From contig CBDCGG010000002.1 of NCBI GenBank assembly GCA_965216605.1, forward strand, positions 1,550,001 to 1,614,000: 64,000 nt of DNA, given 5' to 3'. Within the stretch, counting starts at the first letter, position 1. The number at the start of each line of letters is the position of its first letter. The DNA is from JABAAW01 sp965216605 (GTDB taxonomy: Bacteria > Pseudomonadota > Alphaproteobacteria > JABAAW01). The notes beneath the pieces were generated by a model. The model was not told the DNA's origin and did no database searches. It saw only the letters and a list, made by a program, of their open reading frames with translations. Position numbers and translations under genes: made by a program. This document shows positions 27,085 through 35,695 of the stretch, piece by piece.

Positions 27085-28233
27085 TTAGAACATGACGAGG
27101 CTACGCAAGGCATCTTCGCTACGCGCTGCCTCTAGGGCGTTGTTGATGTCTGCGAATGGAAAGCGCGTGCCCGCGAGTTTTTCTAGGTTCCACTCGCCGC
27201 GTGCGTGCAAGTCGAGCAGCTTCGGCACATCGCGTGCAAGCCGCGCGTCGCCCATTTTGGAGCCTCGCACGGTCTTTCCTTCGGTTGCGAGCATGCTTGC
27301 ATCGAGGAGAAGCATCTCGCCTTCTTTTGTCATACCGACGACGACCATGCACCCTCCAGGTCGCAGCATGTCGAAGCCGAGCGTCATGGCTTGCACATTT
27401 CCGACGGCGACGAAGACGAAGTCTGCCCCTCCGTGCGTGACAGCGCGCACCTCTTGCGGCAAGTCGGAAGAAGGAGCATAGCTATGGGTTGCTCCCAGCG
27501 CTTCTGCCGTTGTGCGTTTCACCTGCGAGGGATCGATGGCGATGTTCGTCTGGGGTTTCGTCAAGCGCGCGGCTTGGACGCAGTTGAGCCCGACGCCGCC
27601 GCAGCCTATCGTTACGAGCTGGCTGCCCGCCGCAGGCTGGGCTGCGTTCATCACCGCTCCGAAGCCTGTCAGCACGCCGCAACCCAAGAGGCACGCCAAA
27701 TCACTATCGATGTCATTATCGATGTCGCTATCGATGCCGTCGTTAATTTTGGGCGAGATTTTCACCACCTGCGAACGCGCGAGCAACACACGCTCGGCGA
27801 AGGCTGCTGTGCGCAAGCCGTGGTAGAGTCTTGTTCCTGCCTGCTCACCATCGAGCAGACGCAGGGGCGAGCGTTCGTCGAGCCGTGTCTTGCTCGAACA
27901 AAGGCTCTCCTCGCCGCGCGAGCAAGCGGCACAAGAACCGCAAGTGCGCAACAGCGAGACGATGACACGATCGCCTACACGCAGGTCTTGAGCAGTGCCG
28001 TTGCTCCTCTCGCCTAGAGCCAATATCTCTCCCGCCGCCTCGTGTCCGAACACGGCGGGCAACGGCACTTCCCACGCGCCTGATAGGTATAGCAAGTCGC
28101 TGTGGCAAATGGCGCAAGCCTTCACGGCGACCAACACCTCGTCCGCCTGCGGCGCGTCCAAAGCGACCGAGCGCAACTCCAGCGGTGCACCCGCCGCGAA
28201 ACTGACCGCCGCTTGAAAAGAATCGATGCTCAT
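27085..28233 (-). CDS. Zinc-dependent alcohol dehydrogenase (MDR family)
   Basis: The 382-residue protein is a medium-chain dehydrogenase. Catalytic zinc ligands are visible as Cys43 (ACAICHSD) and His64-Glu65 (FGHEAAGE), and the structural zinc site is CGSCAACSRGEESLC (Cys98, 101, 104, 112). The NAD site is near 205-215 (LVTIGCGGVGLNCVQ). The type resembles class III / acyloin-type dehydrogenases acting on alcohols or S-hydroxymethyl thiols. Just before the conserved LLGCGVLTGFGAV there is an inserted Asp/Ile-rich tract (DGIDSDIDNDIDSD) coded by a 12-nt tandem repeat, which is unusual for this family. It lies 50 nt after the BKACE gene and probably belongs to the same transcript. Confidence 0.85.
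   Translation of the reverse strand: MSIDSFQAAVSFAAGAPLELRSVALDAPQADEVLVAVKACAICHSDLLYLSGAWEVPLPAVFGHEAAGEILALGERSNGTAQDLRVGDRVIVSLLRTCGSCAACSRGEESLCSSKTRLDERSPLRLLDGEQAGTRLYHGLRTAAFAERVLLARSQVVKISPKINDGIDSDIDNDIDSDLACLLGCGVLTGFGAVMNAAQPAAGSQLVTIGCGGVGLNCVQAARLTKPQTNIAIDPSQVKRTTAEALGATHSYAPSSDLPQEVRAVTHGGADFVFVAVGNVQAMTLGFDMLRPGGCMVVVGMTKEGEMLLLDASMLATEGKTVRGSKMGDARLARDVPKLLDLHARGEWNLEKLAGTRFPFADINNALEAARSEDALRSLVMF
27699..27736. repeat. In-frame 12-nt tandem repeat inside the alcohol dehydrogenase gene
   Basis: Three imperfect units of the form tgtcNNtatcga code for alternating Asp-Ile/Ser residues between the catalytic core and the cofactor domain. The copies differ at the NN positions. 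Confidence 0.65.
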
Positions 28234-28283
28234 AAAGAAAGAAGAGAAAGGTTAATAAAAAAGTATACGCGCGCCACTCTAAC

Positions 28284-29138
28284 CTATCTTATGCTTTTTT
28301 CCAAGCAACCTAATAGAGTGCGTGTTTCCTTGAGACTGGCTACCTCCGTTTTTTGCGCGCGCAGTGCCGAGACCAACGAGGCAACTTGCAAGGCGTTGCT
28401 CGTAGCCAAACTGCCGTCGCAACGCTTAAGATTGTTTTCGAAGCCTACGCGCGCATGCCCGCCGCCGCTCGCAGCTTGCAAGAGGCACGCCTGCTCTCCC
28501 TTACCGAAACTACAGAGAAACCACAAGGGCAAGGAATCCTCGTCGTGCGAGGGGGAACGCAAGGGTGGGCAAAAGTGCGACAGACAGTCTTGAAGAAAGC
28601 TGTCGAGGCGTGCCATGCCACGAACACCTTGAGCGTAACTGCCATAAACGAAGAGCAAGCATAACCCTTGCTTGCGGATAATCCCGTCCTCTAGCATTCT
28701 CCGCAAGCCCTCGGCTTCGGCGGGCGTGTAGAGGATGTGTTGGAGATGCACCGCACGCTCGTGCGCCTCATCGTAAAACTTACGCGCAACCGTCGAGCCG
28801 TCCGTGTTCATCTCGCGCCAAGCGACGCTGGCAAACTTGCAACCGCTGTCGAAAACACACTGCGCCTGCTCTTGAGGGTTGTAGCGACCCAAGCCCTCGC
28901 TGGATATTTGGTATAGCAAGCCCTCTTCTACCCGCAAGGCTGCCAAAGCCTCCCTGTACAAACCCGCATCCAAACTGTGCTGTCCATCGGCGTCGCGCAC
29001 ATGGAAATGCATCAGGCTCGCTCCTGCATCGCGGCAAGCGCGCGCTTCGACAACAAGCTGCTCGATCGAAAGCGGCAAGGCAGCATGGTCGCTTTTCTGC
29101 AGCCTGCCGCCGTTCGGCGCAACAGAAACGATCACCAC
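28284..29138 (-). CDS. Beta-keto acid cleavage enzyme (BKACE, DUF849 family)
   Basis: The 284-residue protein begins at a GTG with AGGAG nine nt upstream. The N-terminus (IVSVAPNGGRLQKSDHAALP) and the zinc-binding MHFHVRDADGQHSLDAGLYR (His44 and His46) are hallmarks of the family. Known members, such as 3-keto-5-aminohexanoate cleavage enzyme, condense a beta-keto acid with acetyl-CoA to give acetoacetate and a CoA ester. The substrate subgroup cannot be told here. The gene sits between a class III aminotransferase and an alcohol dehydrogenase; an aminotransferase making a beta-keto acid would feed it directly. That link is inference from order and chemistry. Confidence 0.85.
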   Translation of the reverse strand: MVIVSVAPNGGRLQKSDHAALPLSIEQLVVEARACRDAGASLMHFHVRDADGQHSLDAGLYREALAALRVEEGLLYQISSEGLGRYNPQEQAQCVFDSGCKFASVAWREMNTDGSTVARKFYDEAHERAVHLQHILYTPAEAEGLRRMLEDGIIRKQGLCLLFVYGSYAQGVRGMARLDSFLQDCLSHFCPPLRSPSHDEDSLPLWFLCSFGKGEQACLLQAASGGGHARVGFENNLKRCDGSLATSNALQVASLVSALRAQKTEVASLKETRTLLGCLEKSIR

Positions 29139-29159
29139 CTCACGCGACTCCTGCCTCGC

Positions 29160-30575
29160 CTACGCAACCCCGTTTGAGGATTCGTGCAAAGCAGCTTCCA
29201 ACGCATCGCCAATTGAATCACACAGCGTGTGGGTGAGAAAATCCAACTCCTCCCCGCTCAGCGTGAAAGGCGGCGCGAGCAAAACATGATCGCCGCTTGC
29301 ACCATCCGCATTACCAGAGCTGGGGTAGCAGATCAAGCCGCGCGCCATCGCACAATCGCGTACGCGCCGATACATCTTCAAGGCGGCAGGAAAGGGTTGC
29401 TTGCTCTCCTTGTCGAGAACTAACTCGACAGCGCGCAACAAACCCCGTCCGCGCACATCGCCCACATGCTTTGCCAAGAGCGGACGCGCCGCGATCTCCG
29501 CGAGCAGTTTCTCCTGCAAGGCTTTGCCATCGTTCCTCACCTTGCCGAGCAGACCGCGTTCGTCGATAGCACGCTGCACAGCTAATGCGGTTGCGCATAC
29601 GATCGGATGTCCCATAAAACTGTGTCCATGGCGCAGGATACCTGAGCCCTCGCGTAGCTTCGCTACGATACGCTCGCTCGCCAGCGTGACCCCGATCGGC
29701 TGTAAGCCACCGCCTAACCCCTTGGACATTGCCAAAAGATCGGGGGCAATCCCATCTTCTTCGCAAGCGAAACGATAGCCCGTCCGACCGCTGCCACACA
29801 TGACCTCGTCCAAAATCAACAAAATGCCATGGCGATCGCACACCTCGCGCATCTTCTGCCAATAACCTTGCGCAGGCGGCATGGCGCCCAAGGTGCTGCC
29901 GCTCACCGTCTCGGCGGCAAAGGCGATGACATTTTGCGCCCCCAAGGCTTCGATCTTCTTTTCCAACTCTACAGCCAAGCGCGTTGCGTAAGCTTCCTCT
30001 TGCTCTTGCTCGTTCTCGCCCGCTTGCCAGCCTCGATAGAGATCGCACGCCGACACCGTCTCCTGCTGCAACAAGATCGCCGCATAAGGCTTGCGACGTT
30101 GAGGATTGCTCGCCAGCGACAGCGCGCCCAAGGTGTTGCCATGGTAGCTCTGGCGGCGCGTGATGATCCAACGCCGCGTTGCTCCCTCGCCGCACTCCTG
30201 CCAGTATTGGTGCGCCAGCTTGAAGGCTGCCTCCATCGCCTCCGAGCCGCCGCAGCAGAAATAGGCGTAGGAAAGATCGCCCGGCGCACGAGAGCAGAGA
30301 TAGCTCGCAAGCTGCTCGGCAGCATCGTTGGTGAAAAACGCCGTGTGCGCAAAGTCCAAACGCCTCGCCTGCTCGCACAGAGCCTCTACCACTTCCGAAT
30401 CGCCGTGTCCCAAGCAGGAGATCGCTGCTCCTCCCGAAGCGTCGAAATAACGACGCTGCTCCGCATCGACGATATGGTTGCCCGTAGCCGACACGGCACA
30501 AGGATAGCTATGGCGCAGGTTGCGCTGCAAAACCGCGCTGGAGGCGGAGGAAGCAGCAGAGGCAGTTTGACTCAT
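29160..30575 (-). CDS. Class III (omega-type) PLP aminotransferase
   Basis: The protein has 471 residues. The fold-type I class III pattern is clear: ISCLGHGDSEVVEAL near 52-66, FCCGGSEAMEAAFKLA near 106-121, the SYHGNTLGALS motif near 143-153, the cofactor Asp in ILLILDEVMCGSGRTG (Asp256), and the Schiff-base Lys285 in MSKGLGGG. Such enzymes move amino groups from omega- or beta-amino acids, diamines or aspartate-type donors to pyruvate or 2-oxoglutarate. Its ATG overlaps the stop of the TRAP permease gene (ATGA) and it is followed by the BKACE gene 21 nt on. This suggests that it deaminates the imported compound to a beta-keto acid. The exact substrate is unknown. Confidence 0.85.
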   Translation of the reverse strand: MSQTASAASSASSAVLQRNLRHSYPCAVSATGNHIVDAEQRRYFDASGGAAISCLGHGDSEVVEALCEQARRLDFAHTAFFTNDAAEQLASYLCSRAPGDLSYAYFCCGGSEAMEAAFKLAHQYWQECGEGATRRWIITRRQSYHGNTLGALSLASNPQRRKPYAAILLQQETVSACDLYRGWQAGENEQEQEEAYATRLAVELEKKIEALGAQNVIAFAAETVSGSTLGAMPPAQGYWQKMREVCDRHGILLILDEVMCGSGRTGYRFACEEDGIAPDLLAMSKGLGGGLQPIGVTLASERIVAKLREGSGILRHGHSFMGHPIVCATALAVQRAIDERGLLGKVRNDGKALQEKLLAEIAARPLLAKHVGDVRGRGLLRAVELVLDKESKQPFPAALKMYRRVRDCAMARGLICYPSSGNADGASGDHVLLAPPFTLSGEELDFLTHTLCDSIGDALEAALHESSNGVA

Positions 30576-33025
30576 GTTGCGCTATGTCGTTGATTTCTAC
30601 GCCGCTGACTTCGCTCTTCGCGTCTGTGCCAGAAGAAAAATGTCGTCAGCAACGCAAGTGCCACCAGCGAGACCCAGTAAGCAGAGGGACGGTTTTCTAT
30701 GCGTGCCTCCAAGCCCGTCACCCTGTCGCCTTTGAGCATGCCCTTGCCCTCAGCTTCTGGCGAGAGGGAGACGATCGAAAGATGCTCTTCGCCTGCCTGC
30801 GTCTCGCGCACAACGCGCACGCCGATTGCGTCCAAGCCCTCGATTGTCTTACCGCCCATCGTCCCCGTCTCGGAGGGCGGAAAGGTGACGAGTCGATAAC
30901 GCTCGCCGTAATCGGTAAAGCGCGTGACGGCAACGCGCACCTCCCTACCCGCGAAGTCCAGGTCAGCGCGAGCCTCGGTGCTGAGCTCCGCCTGCTGCCA
31001 ACGCGGATAGACGATCGATAGCACTCCATCAGGACGCAACAAAGCCGCCGCTATCAACAGCAAGAAAGTCATCTCTGCCCATCGCAAGCGTTTGAAAAAG
31101 AAACGTTGGGTCGCCGAGGCAAAGCACATGATGGCAAGTAGCGAGGTTATGAAGACGAACAAACCCTGCCACCAACTCTTGATTCCAATCAGGACGATTT
31201 CGGTGTTAAAGACAAAGACGAGCGGCAAGATGGCGGTGCGAATTTCGTAGGCGAAAGCCTGTATACCCGTCTTGATGGGATCGGCGCGTGAAATGGCGGC
31301 GGCGGCGTAAGCCGCTAATCCTACGGGCGGCGTGACATCCGCCATCAAGCCAAAGTAGAAGACATAGAGGTGGACGACGATGAGGGGCAAGACCAAGCCC
31401 GATGCCGCTCCCAGCTCGACCAACACGGGCGCCATCAGCGAGGCTACGACGAGATAGTTCGCCGTCGTCGGCAAACCCAAGCCGAGCAGCAAGCACAAGA
31501 CCGCCGTGAGGGCGAGCAGGATGTAGATATTGTTGCCGGCAATCGCCTCGACGATGCCGATCAGCGCGTTGTTGAGCCCTGTTGCGCCGACCGATCCGAC
31601 GACGATTCCCGCGCAGCCGATCGCGATAGAAATGCCCGCCATATTGCGCGCGCCCGCGACCAACCCCGCTCCGATGTCGAGCCCCGCCTCGCGCAAACCT
31701 TCGCGCAAAAGCCTCCACATCAACCCGCCTTGCGCTCGCAACGCGGGAGCAAGCCGCTGGCATAGCATAGACAACAACAAAAGCGCGGTTGTCCAAAAGA
31801 TCGCCAGGGATGGAGTGAAACGCTTCACCAACAACAGATATATCAACAGCAGTATCGGCAAGAGGTGGTGGAGTCCTCCGCGCAACACCTTGAAGAAATG
31901 AGGTATCGCCGAGGGTGGCATCGGTCGCAAGTTCAGTTTCATCGATTCCAAGTGCGAAATCCAAAAGAGCGCTATATAGGCGACAAACGCCGGCACGACC
32001 GCGTGGTAGATGACCGTCTGATAGCTGATGCCCAACAGCTCTGCCATGATGAAAGCTGCCGCGCCCATAATAGGCGGCATGAGTTGTCCGTTAACCGACG
32101 CCGCAACCTCGATCGCTCCCGCCTTGACGGCGGGCAAGCCCACCTGTCGCATGACGGGGATCGTGAAAGTTCCCGTCGTGACGGTGTTGGCGATGGAAGA
32201 GCCTGAAATCATTCCCGTCATACCCGATGCCAAGATCGAGGCTTTCGCAGGTCCGCCGCGATACTTGCCGACGCACGCGAAAGCCAAATCCAAAAAAAAC
32301 TTTCCGCCGCCCGCGCGGTTCAACAACGCGCCGAACAACACGAACATAAAGACAAAGCTGGTCGCAACATCCAACGGAATGCCGAAGACAACCTCGCCGC
32401 CGAACCAGTAGTATCCGATCAGACGCTCGAAGGACAAGCCGCGATGCGCGATCAAGTCGGGCATCGATTGTCCATACAGCGCATAGACGATGAAGGACGC
32501 AGACACAATCACCAACGCTAAACCAATCGCTCGGCGAGTCGCCTCCAGCAGCAGCAGCAAGCCGACAAAGCCGATGACGAGCTCGACAGGAAATTCTCCT
32601 TCCCCAAAAGGCAGGCGGAGTAAAATTCCCGTGCGCTCGACCAGCGCATCGTAGGCAAAAACAATATAAAGGCAAGAGCCAATCGCAAGCACAAGCAGCA
32701 GCACTCCCAGCCAAGCGTCGAAACGCGGCGGACCTCCCTTACGCGCACACCAGCGGTTCAACATAGGATAACTCAAAAAAACCAAGGCGAAGGCAAACGC
32801 CAAGTGGATCGCACGCGCGGGAACGCCGTGAATAATTCCAAAATTCAGGACGAAGGGCAGAGGAGAGGCGATCCAAATCTGAAACAACGACCAACACGCC
32901 GCCGTCAAGGCGAACATCTTGCCCCAGCCTCCGTCCAAGCGTCTGCCGCCCTCAGCGAAACGCTCGTTCAGAGAATCAGCGGAAGAAGGCAAGGAAGAAG
33001 GCGAGGAAGAAGACGATCGAGACAT
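30572..33025 (-). CDS. TRAP transporter fused permease (TAXI type)
   Basis: I place the start at 33025 (817 residues, MSRSSSSSPSSLPSS); the frame is open to 33109. After a Ser-rich cytoplasmic leader come about four membrane segments (small-subunit part, about 35-170) and a long DctM-like part with twelve or more segments, including GMTGMISGSSIANTVTTGTF and MPPIMGAAAFIMAELL, which are strong TRAP large-subunit motifs. The C-terminal 150 residues form a soluble DUF3394-like domain before a last hydrophobic segment. It imports small organic acids or amino acids using a sodium or proton gradient with a TAXI binding protein. Two such proteins are encoded directly upstream. Confidence 0.9.
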   Translation of the reverse strand: MSRSSSSSPSSLPSSADSLNERFAEGGRRLDGGWGKMFALTAACWSLFQIWIASPLPFVLNFGIIHGVPARAIHLAFAFALVFLSYPMLNRWCARKGGPPRFDAWLGVLLLVLAIGSCLYIVFAYDALVERTGILLRLPFGEGEFPVELVIGFVGLLLLLEATRRAIGLALVIVSASFIVYALYGQSMPDLIAHRGLSFERLIGYYWFGGEVVFGIPLDVATSFVFMFVLFGALLNRAGGGKFFLDLAFACVGKYRGGPAKASILASGMTGMISGSSIANTVTTGTFTIPVMRQVGLPAVKAGAIEVAASVNGQLMPPIMGAAAFIMAELLGISYQTVIYHAVVPAFVAYIALFWISHLESMKLNLRPMPPSAIPHFFKVLRGGLHHLLPILLLIYLLLVKRFTPSLAIFWTTALLLLSMLCQRLAPALRAQGGLMWRLLREGLREAGLDIGAGLVAGARNMAGISIAIGCAGIVVGSVGATGLNNALIGIVEAIAGNNIYILLALTAVLCLLLGLGLPTTANYLVVASLMAPVLVELGAASGLVLPLIVVHLYVFYFGLMADVTPPVGLAAYAAAAISRADPIKTGIQAFAYEIRTAILPLVFVFNTEIVLIGIKSWWQGLFVFITSLLAIMCFASATQRFFFKRLRWAEMTFLLLIAAALLRPDGVLSIVYPRWQQAELSTEARADLDFAGREVRVAVTRFTDYGERYRLVTFPPSETGTMGGKTIEGLDAIGVRVVRETQAGEEHLSIVSLSPEAEGKGMLKGDRVTGLEARIENRPSAYWVSLVALALLTTFFFWHRREERSQRRRNQRHSAT

Positions 33026-33039
33026 GGTGCACTCTGCTA

Positions 33040-33083
33040 GGGGATAAATTTTCCTTGGAGATAAATTCCCCTTGGGGATAAGG
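33040..33083. repeat. 17-nt tandem repeat, about 2.6 copies
   Basis: Units begin at 33040, 33057 and 33074 with a period of exactly 17. The consensus GGGGATAAATTCCCCTT is the same as at 15927-15974, with a few substitutions in the first two copies. It fills the gap between the binding-protein gene and the permease start. Confidence 0.8.
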
Positions 33084-33099
33084 AGGAGGTTAGATTGGC

Positions 33100-34128
33100 T
33101 TACATCCAACCTTTTTCTTTGTAGTACCTGACTGCTCCTTTGTGTAGCGGTGCGGACAGTCCTTCGCTGATCATAGTCTTGGGGTCAAGGTGCTTGAGGG
33201 AGGGGTGCAGTTTTTTGAAGTTCTCAAGATTTTCGAAGACGGCACGCACCACCTCATAGACGGTAACATCGCTGGTGCGCCCGCTAGTAACGAAGGTCGC
33301 CTTCGGGCCGAAGGTACGTACATCGCTTTTCGTCGTCTTGTAGGTGCTCTTCGGGATCGTCGTGAAAGTGTAGTAGGGTCTTTTTTCCACCAGCTTATCG
33401 ATGAGCGATGATGCCAGAGGAATGATTCTCGCTCCGCAGCCGTTGGCAGCCTGAGCCACCCCTGCGTTCGGCACGCCGACGATGTAGCCGAAGGCATCGA
33501 TCTTTCCATCGCACATAGCTTGCGACTGCTCTGACGAGGGGAGCTCGCTCGCCTGCTTGAAGTCATCCTTGGAGGTATTGTGGATTTTCATCAAAACCTC
33601 CATCGTGCTGCGCTGACCGGAACCTGGGTTTCCGATGTTGACGCGCTTGCCTCTCAGTTCGTCCCAACTTCGGATGCCCGATGCTCCGCCGACCAAGAGT
33701 TGGAAGGGCTCGGCATGCAGGGAGAATACGGCTCTCAAGTCTTTGAAGCGCTTACCCTCGAACTTGGAAGTAGCGTAGTAGGCGTGGTATTGCCAGTCGG
33801 ACTGAACGATGGCGAAATCGAGCGTGCCGACTTGGATCTGAGCGATGTTGTAGATCGAGCCTGCGGTCGAGGGCGCCGAGCAACGCAATTCGTTTTGGCG
33901 TTCTTCGTCGCGTCCTTCGGCGGCGGCTCCGTCAACTAGGCGACAGATGGCGTTGCCGACGACGAAGTAGGTGCCCGTGGGACCGCCTGTGCCGATGGAG
34001 ATGAACTTGCTTGTAGCCGTCGCTGAAGATGGAGTTGCCGCAAGCAGGGAGAGGCTAGCGATGACACCGAGCGTGAAACGAGCCAGAGTTTTGGACACGG
34101 TTTGGAGCAGAATTTGGGACAGTGACAT
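33100..34128 (-). CDS. TAXI-family TRAP substrate-binding protein (copy 1)
   Basis: I choose the ATG at 34128, which has GGAG seven nt upstream; an earlier start at 34143 is possible. The 342-residue protein has a Sec signal peptide (about 1-37, hydrophobic core GVIASLSLLAA) and then the family signature KFISIGTGGPTGTYFVVGNAICRLV. A conserved VNIGNPGSGQRSTMEVLM lies in the middle. It binds the substrate in the periplasm and delivers it to the fused permease 74 nt downstream. It is a paralogue of the next gene, with long identical stretches. TAXI proteins are known for glutamate-like ligands in some cases; the ligand here is not determined. Confidence 0.92.
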   Translation of the reverse strand: MSLSQILLQTVSKTLARFTLGVIASLSLLAATPSSATATSKFISIGTGGPTGTYFVVGNAICRLVDGAAAEGRDEERQNELRCSAPSTAGSIYNIAQIQVGTLDFAIVQSDWQYHAYYATSKFEGKRFKDLRAVFSLHAEPFQLLVGGASGIRSWDELRGKRVNIGNPGSGQRSTMEVLMKIHNTSKDDFKQASELPSSEQSQAMCDGKIDAFGYIVGVPNAGVAQAANGCGARIIPLASSLIDKLVEKRPYYTFTTIPKSTYKTTKSDVRTFGPKATFVTSGRTSDVTVYEVVRAVFENLENFKKLHPSLKHLDPKTMISEGLSAPLHKGAVRYYKEKGWM

Positions 34129-34143
34129 GAAAAGTCTCCTCAA

Positions 34144-34158
34144 GGGGAATTTATCCCC
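34144..34158. repeat. Single inverted copy of the 17-mer core
   Basis: GGGGAATTTATCCCC, the exact reverse complement of the repeat core at 15927, lies 15 nt before the start of the binding-protein gene, close to its RBS. Confidence 0.75.
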
Positions 34159-34295
34159 AAAATGCTTCCTGTATTGGTGAGCGGAGAAGATTCTCGAAGC
34201 TCAGGGTTTGTTCTAGCGACAAGCCACGCAGGAGTCAAGACTCGATTAAAATTTGTGCCCCGCCAATTTCAATCTCTGGAGCAGAGAGCAAGGAG

Positions 34296-34328
34296 CAGGG
34301 AGGAGGGCTTGCCGCACCCTCCCCCCTG
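34296..34328. terminator. GC-rich hairpin downstream of the second TAXI gene
   Basis: Twelve-base arms cagggaggaggg (34296-34307) and ccctcccccctg (34317-34328) pair with one mismatch. No T-run follows on the minus strand, so it may attenuate transcription or protect mRNA ends rather than terminate fully. Confidence 0.35.
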
Positions 34329-34348
34329 TCATCCCTGATTGAGGTTTG

Positions 34349-35353
34349 TTACATCATCCCTTTTTCTTTGTAGTACTTGACCGCTCCTCTGTGCAGTGGT
34401 GCGGAAAGTCCTTCGGTGATCATGGCCTTGGGGTCAAGATGCTTGAAGGCGGGATGCAGTTTTTTGAAGTCCTCAAGATTTTCGAAGACGGCACGCACCA
34501 CCTCGTAGACGGCAGCATCGCTGGTGCGTCGGCTAGTAACGAATGTCGCCTTCGGTCCGAAGGTACGTACATCCTTCTTCGTCGTCTTGTAGGTACCTTT
34601 CGGTATCGTCGCGAAGGCGTAGTATGCATTGTCTGCCACCAGCTTCTGGATAGGAGCTGTCGTCAGAGAAATGATTTTCGCGCCGCAACCGTCGGTAGCC
34701 TGAGCCACCCCTGCGTTAGGCACACCGACGGTGTAGCCGTATGCATCGATCTTGCCGTCGCACAGGGCTTGCGATTGCTCTGACGAGGTGAGTTCGGTTG
34801 TTTGCTTGAAGTCATCCTTGGAGGTATTGTGGATTTTCATCAAAACCTCCATCGTGCCGCGCTGACCGGAACCTGGGTTGCCGATGTTGACGCGCTTACC
34901 TTTCAGCCCGTCCCAGTCTTTGATACGAGACTTCTTGCCGACCAAGATTTGGAAGGGTTCGGGATGCACCGAGAAGACGGCTCTCAAGTCTTTGAAGCGT
35001 TTGCCCTTGAACTTGGAGGTGCCGTTGTAGGCGTGGTATTGCCAGTCGGACTGAGCGACGCCGAAATCGAGCGCGCCGGCTCGAATCTGACCGATGTTGT
35101 AGGTCGAGCCTGCGGTCGAGGGTGCGGAACAACGCAATCCGTGCTTACGTCCTTTCTTGCGTCCTTCGGCGGCTTCTTTGTGAACCATGCGACAGATGGC
35201 GTTTCCCGTGACGAAGTAGACGCCGGTGGGACCGCCTGTGCCGATGGCGATGAACTTGCTCGCCGCCGTCGATGAGGACGGGGTAGCGGCAAGCAGGGAA
35301 AGGCTAGCGATTACGCCGAGCGTACAACGAGCCAGAGTTTTGGACAGTGACAT
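34349..35353 (-). CDS. TAXI-family TRAP substrate-binding protein (copy 2)
   Basis: The start at 35353 matches copy 1 (MSLSKTLA); the frame is open to 35428. The 334-residue protein has the same signal peptide (GVIASLSLLAATPSS) and signature (KFIAIGTGGPTGVYFVTGNAICRMV) as copy 1, and the same VNIGNPGSGQRGTMEVLM core. The two differ mainly in the middle and in loops likely to line the binding site. The leader DNA is also similar to that of copy 1, so the duplication included the promoter region. Having two binding proteins for one permease suggests a split in ligand range or expression. Confidence 0.92.
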   Translation of the reverse strand: MSLSKTLARCTLGVIASLSLLAATPSSSTAASKFIAIGTGGPTGVYFVTGNAICRMVHKEAAEGRKKGRKHGLRCSAPSTAGSTYNIGQIRAGALDFGVAQSDWQYHAYNGTSKFKGKRFKDLRAVFSVHPEPFQILVGKKSRIKDWDGLKGKRVNIGNPGSGQRGTMEVLMKIHNTSKDDFKQTTELTSSEQSQALCDGKIDAYGYTVGVPNAGVAQATDGCGAKIISLTTAPIQKLVADNAYYAFATIPKGTYKTTKKDVRTFGPKATFVTSRRTSDAAVYEVVRAVFENLEDFKKLHPAFKHLDPKAMITEGLSAPLHRGAVKYYKEKGMM

Positions 35354-35695
35354 GAAAAGTCTCCTTAGTGATGCGTCCTTAAGTTGCGGGAGGAGAAGAT
35401 CCTCTCCGCTTGAGGATTGTTCTAGCAACGCAGCGCGAAGGAGTCAAGGAGCGATTTTGACGACGACATACACCACCTCAACCTTATAACTCGCAAGATG
35501 CTCAAAAGTGCGAAACTGAAACCGAACGCAGCAGAAGTTGCGCGCGTCTCGCCTTGAGGGCTACCTATTGAAAAACCCTGATAAATCCTCTATCTTTGCA
35601 GCTCTGGGGTTGCAAAAGTCATGGCGTTCGTGCGGGCGCGAACGAGACATGTCCGCTACTCGTCAAACGCCCCTCTTCCAACCCTATCGTTTGGG
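35354..35695. other. Intergenic region between a TAXI gene and flgE
   Basis: I see no gene. Positions 35360-35460 resemble the leader of TAXI copy 1 (34165-34250). A 23-nt stretch at 35533-35555 is identical to 37547-37569 inside ctaA. No convincing terminator for flgE is visible. Confidence 0.4.

Noticed and set aside
29311..30501. 396-residue minus-strand frame overlapping the class III aminotransferase
   Set aside because: It is in another frame of the same strand, is Arg/Gly/Ala-rich and lacks motifs; the aminotransferase frame has all PLP motifs.
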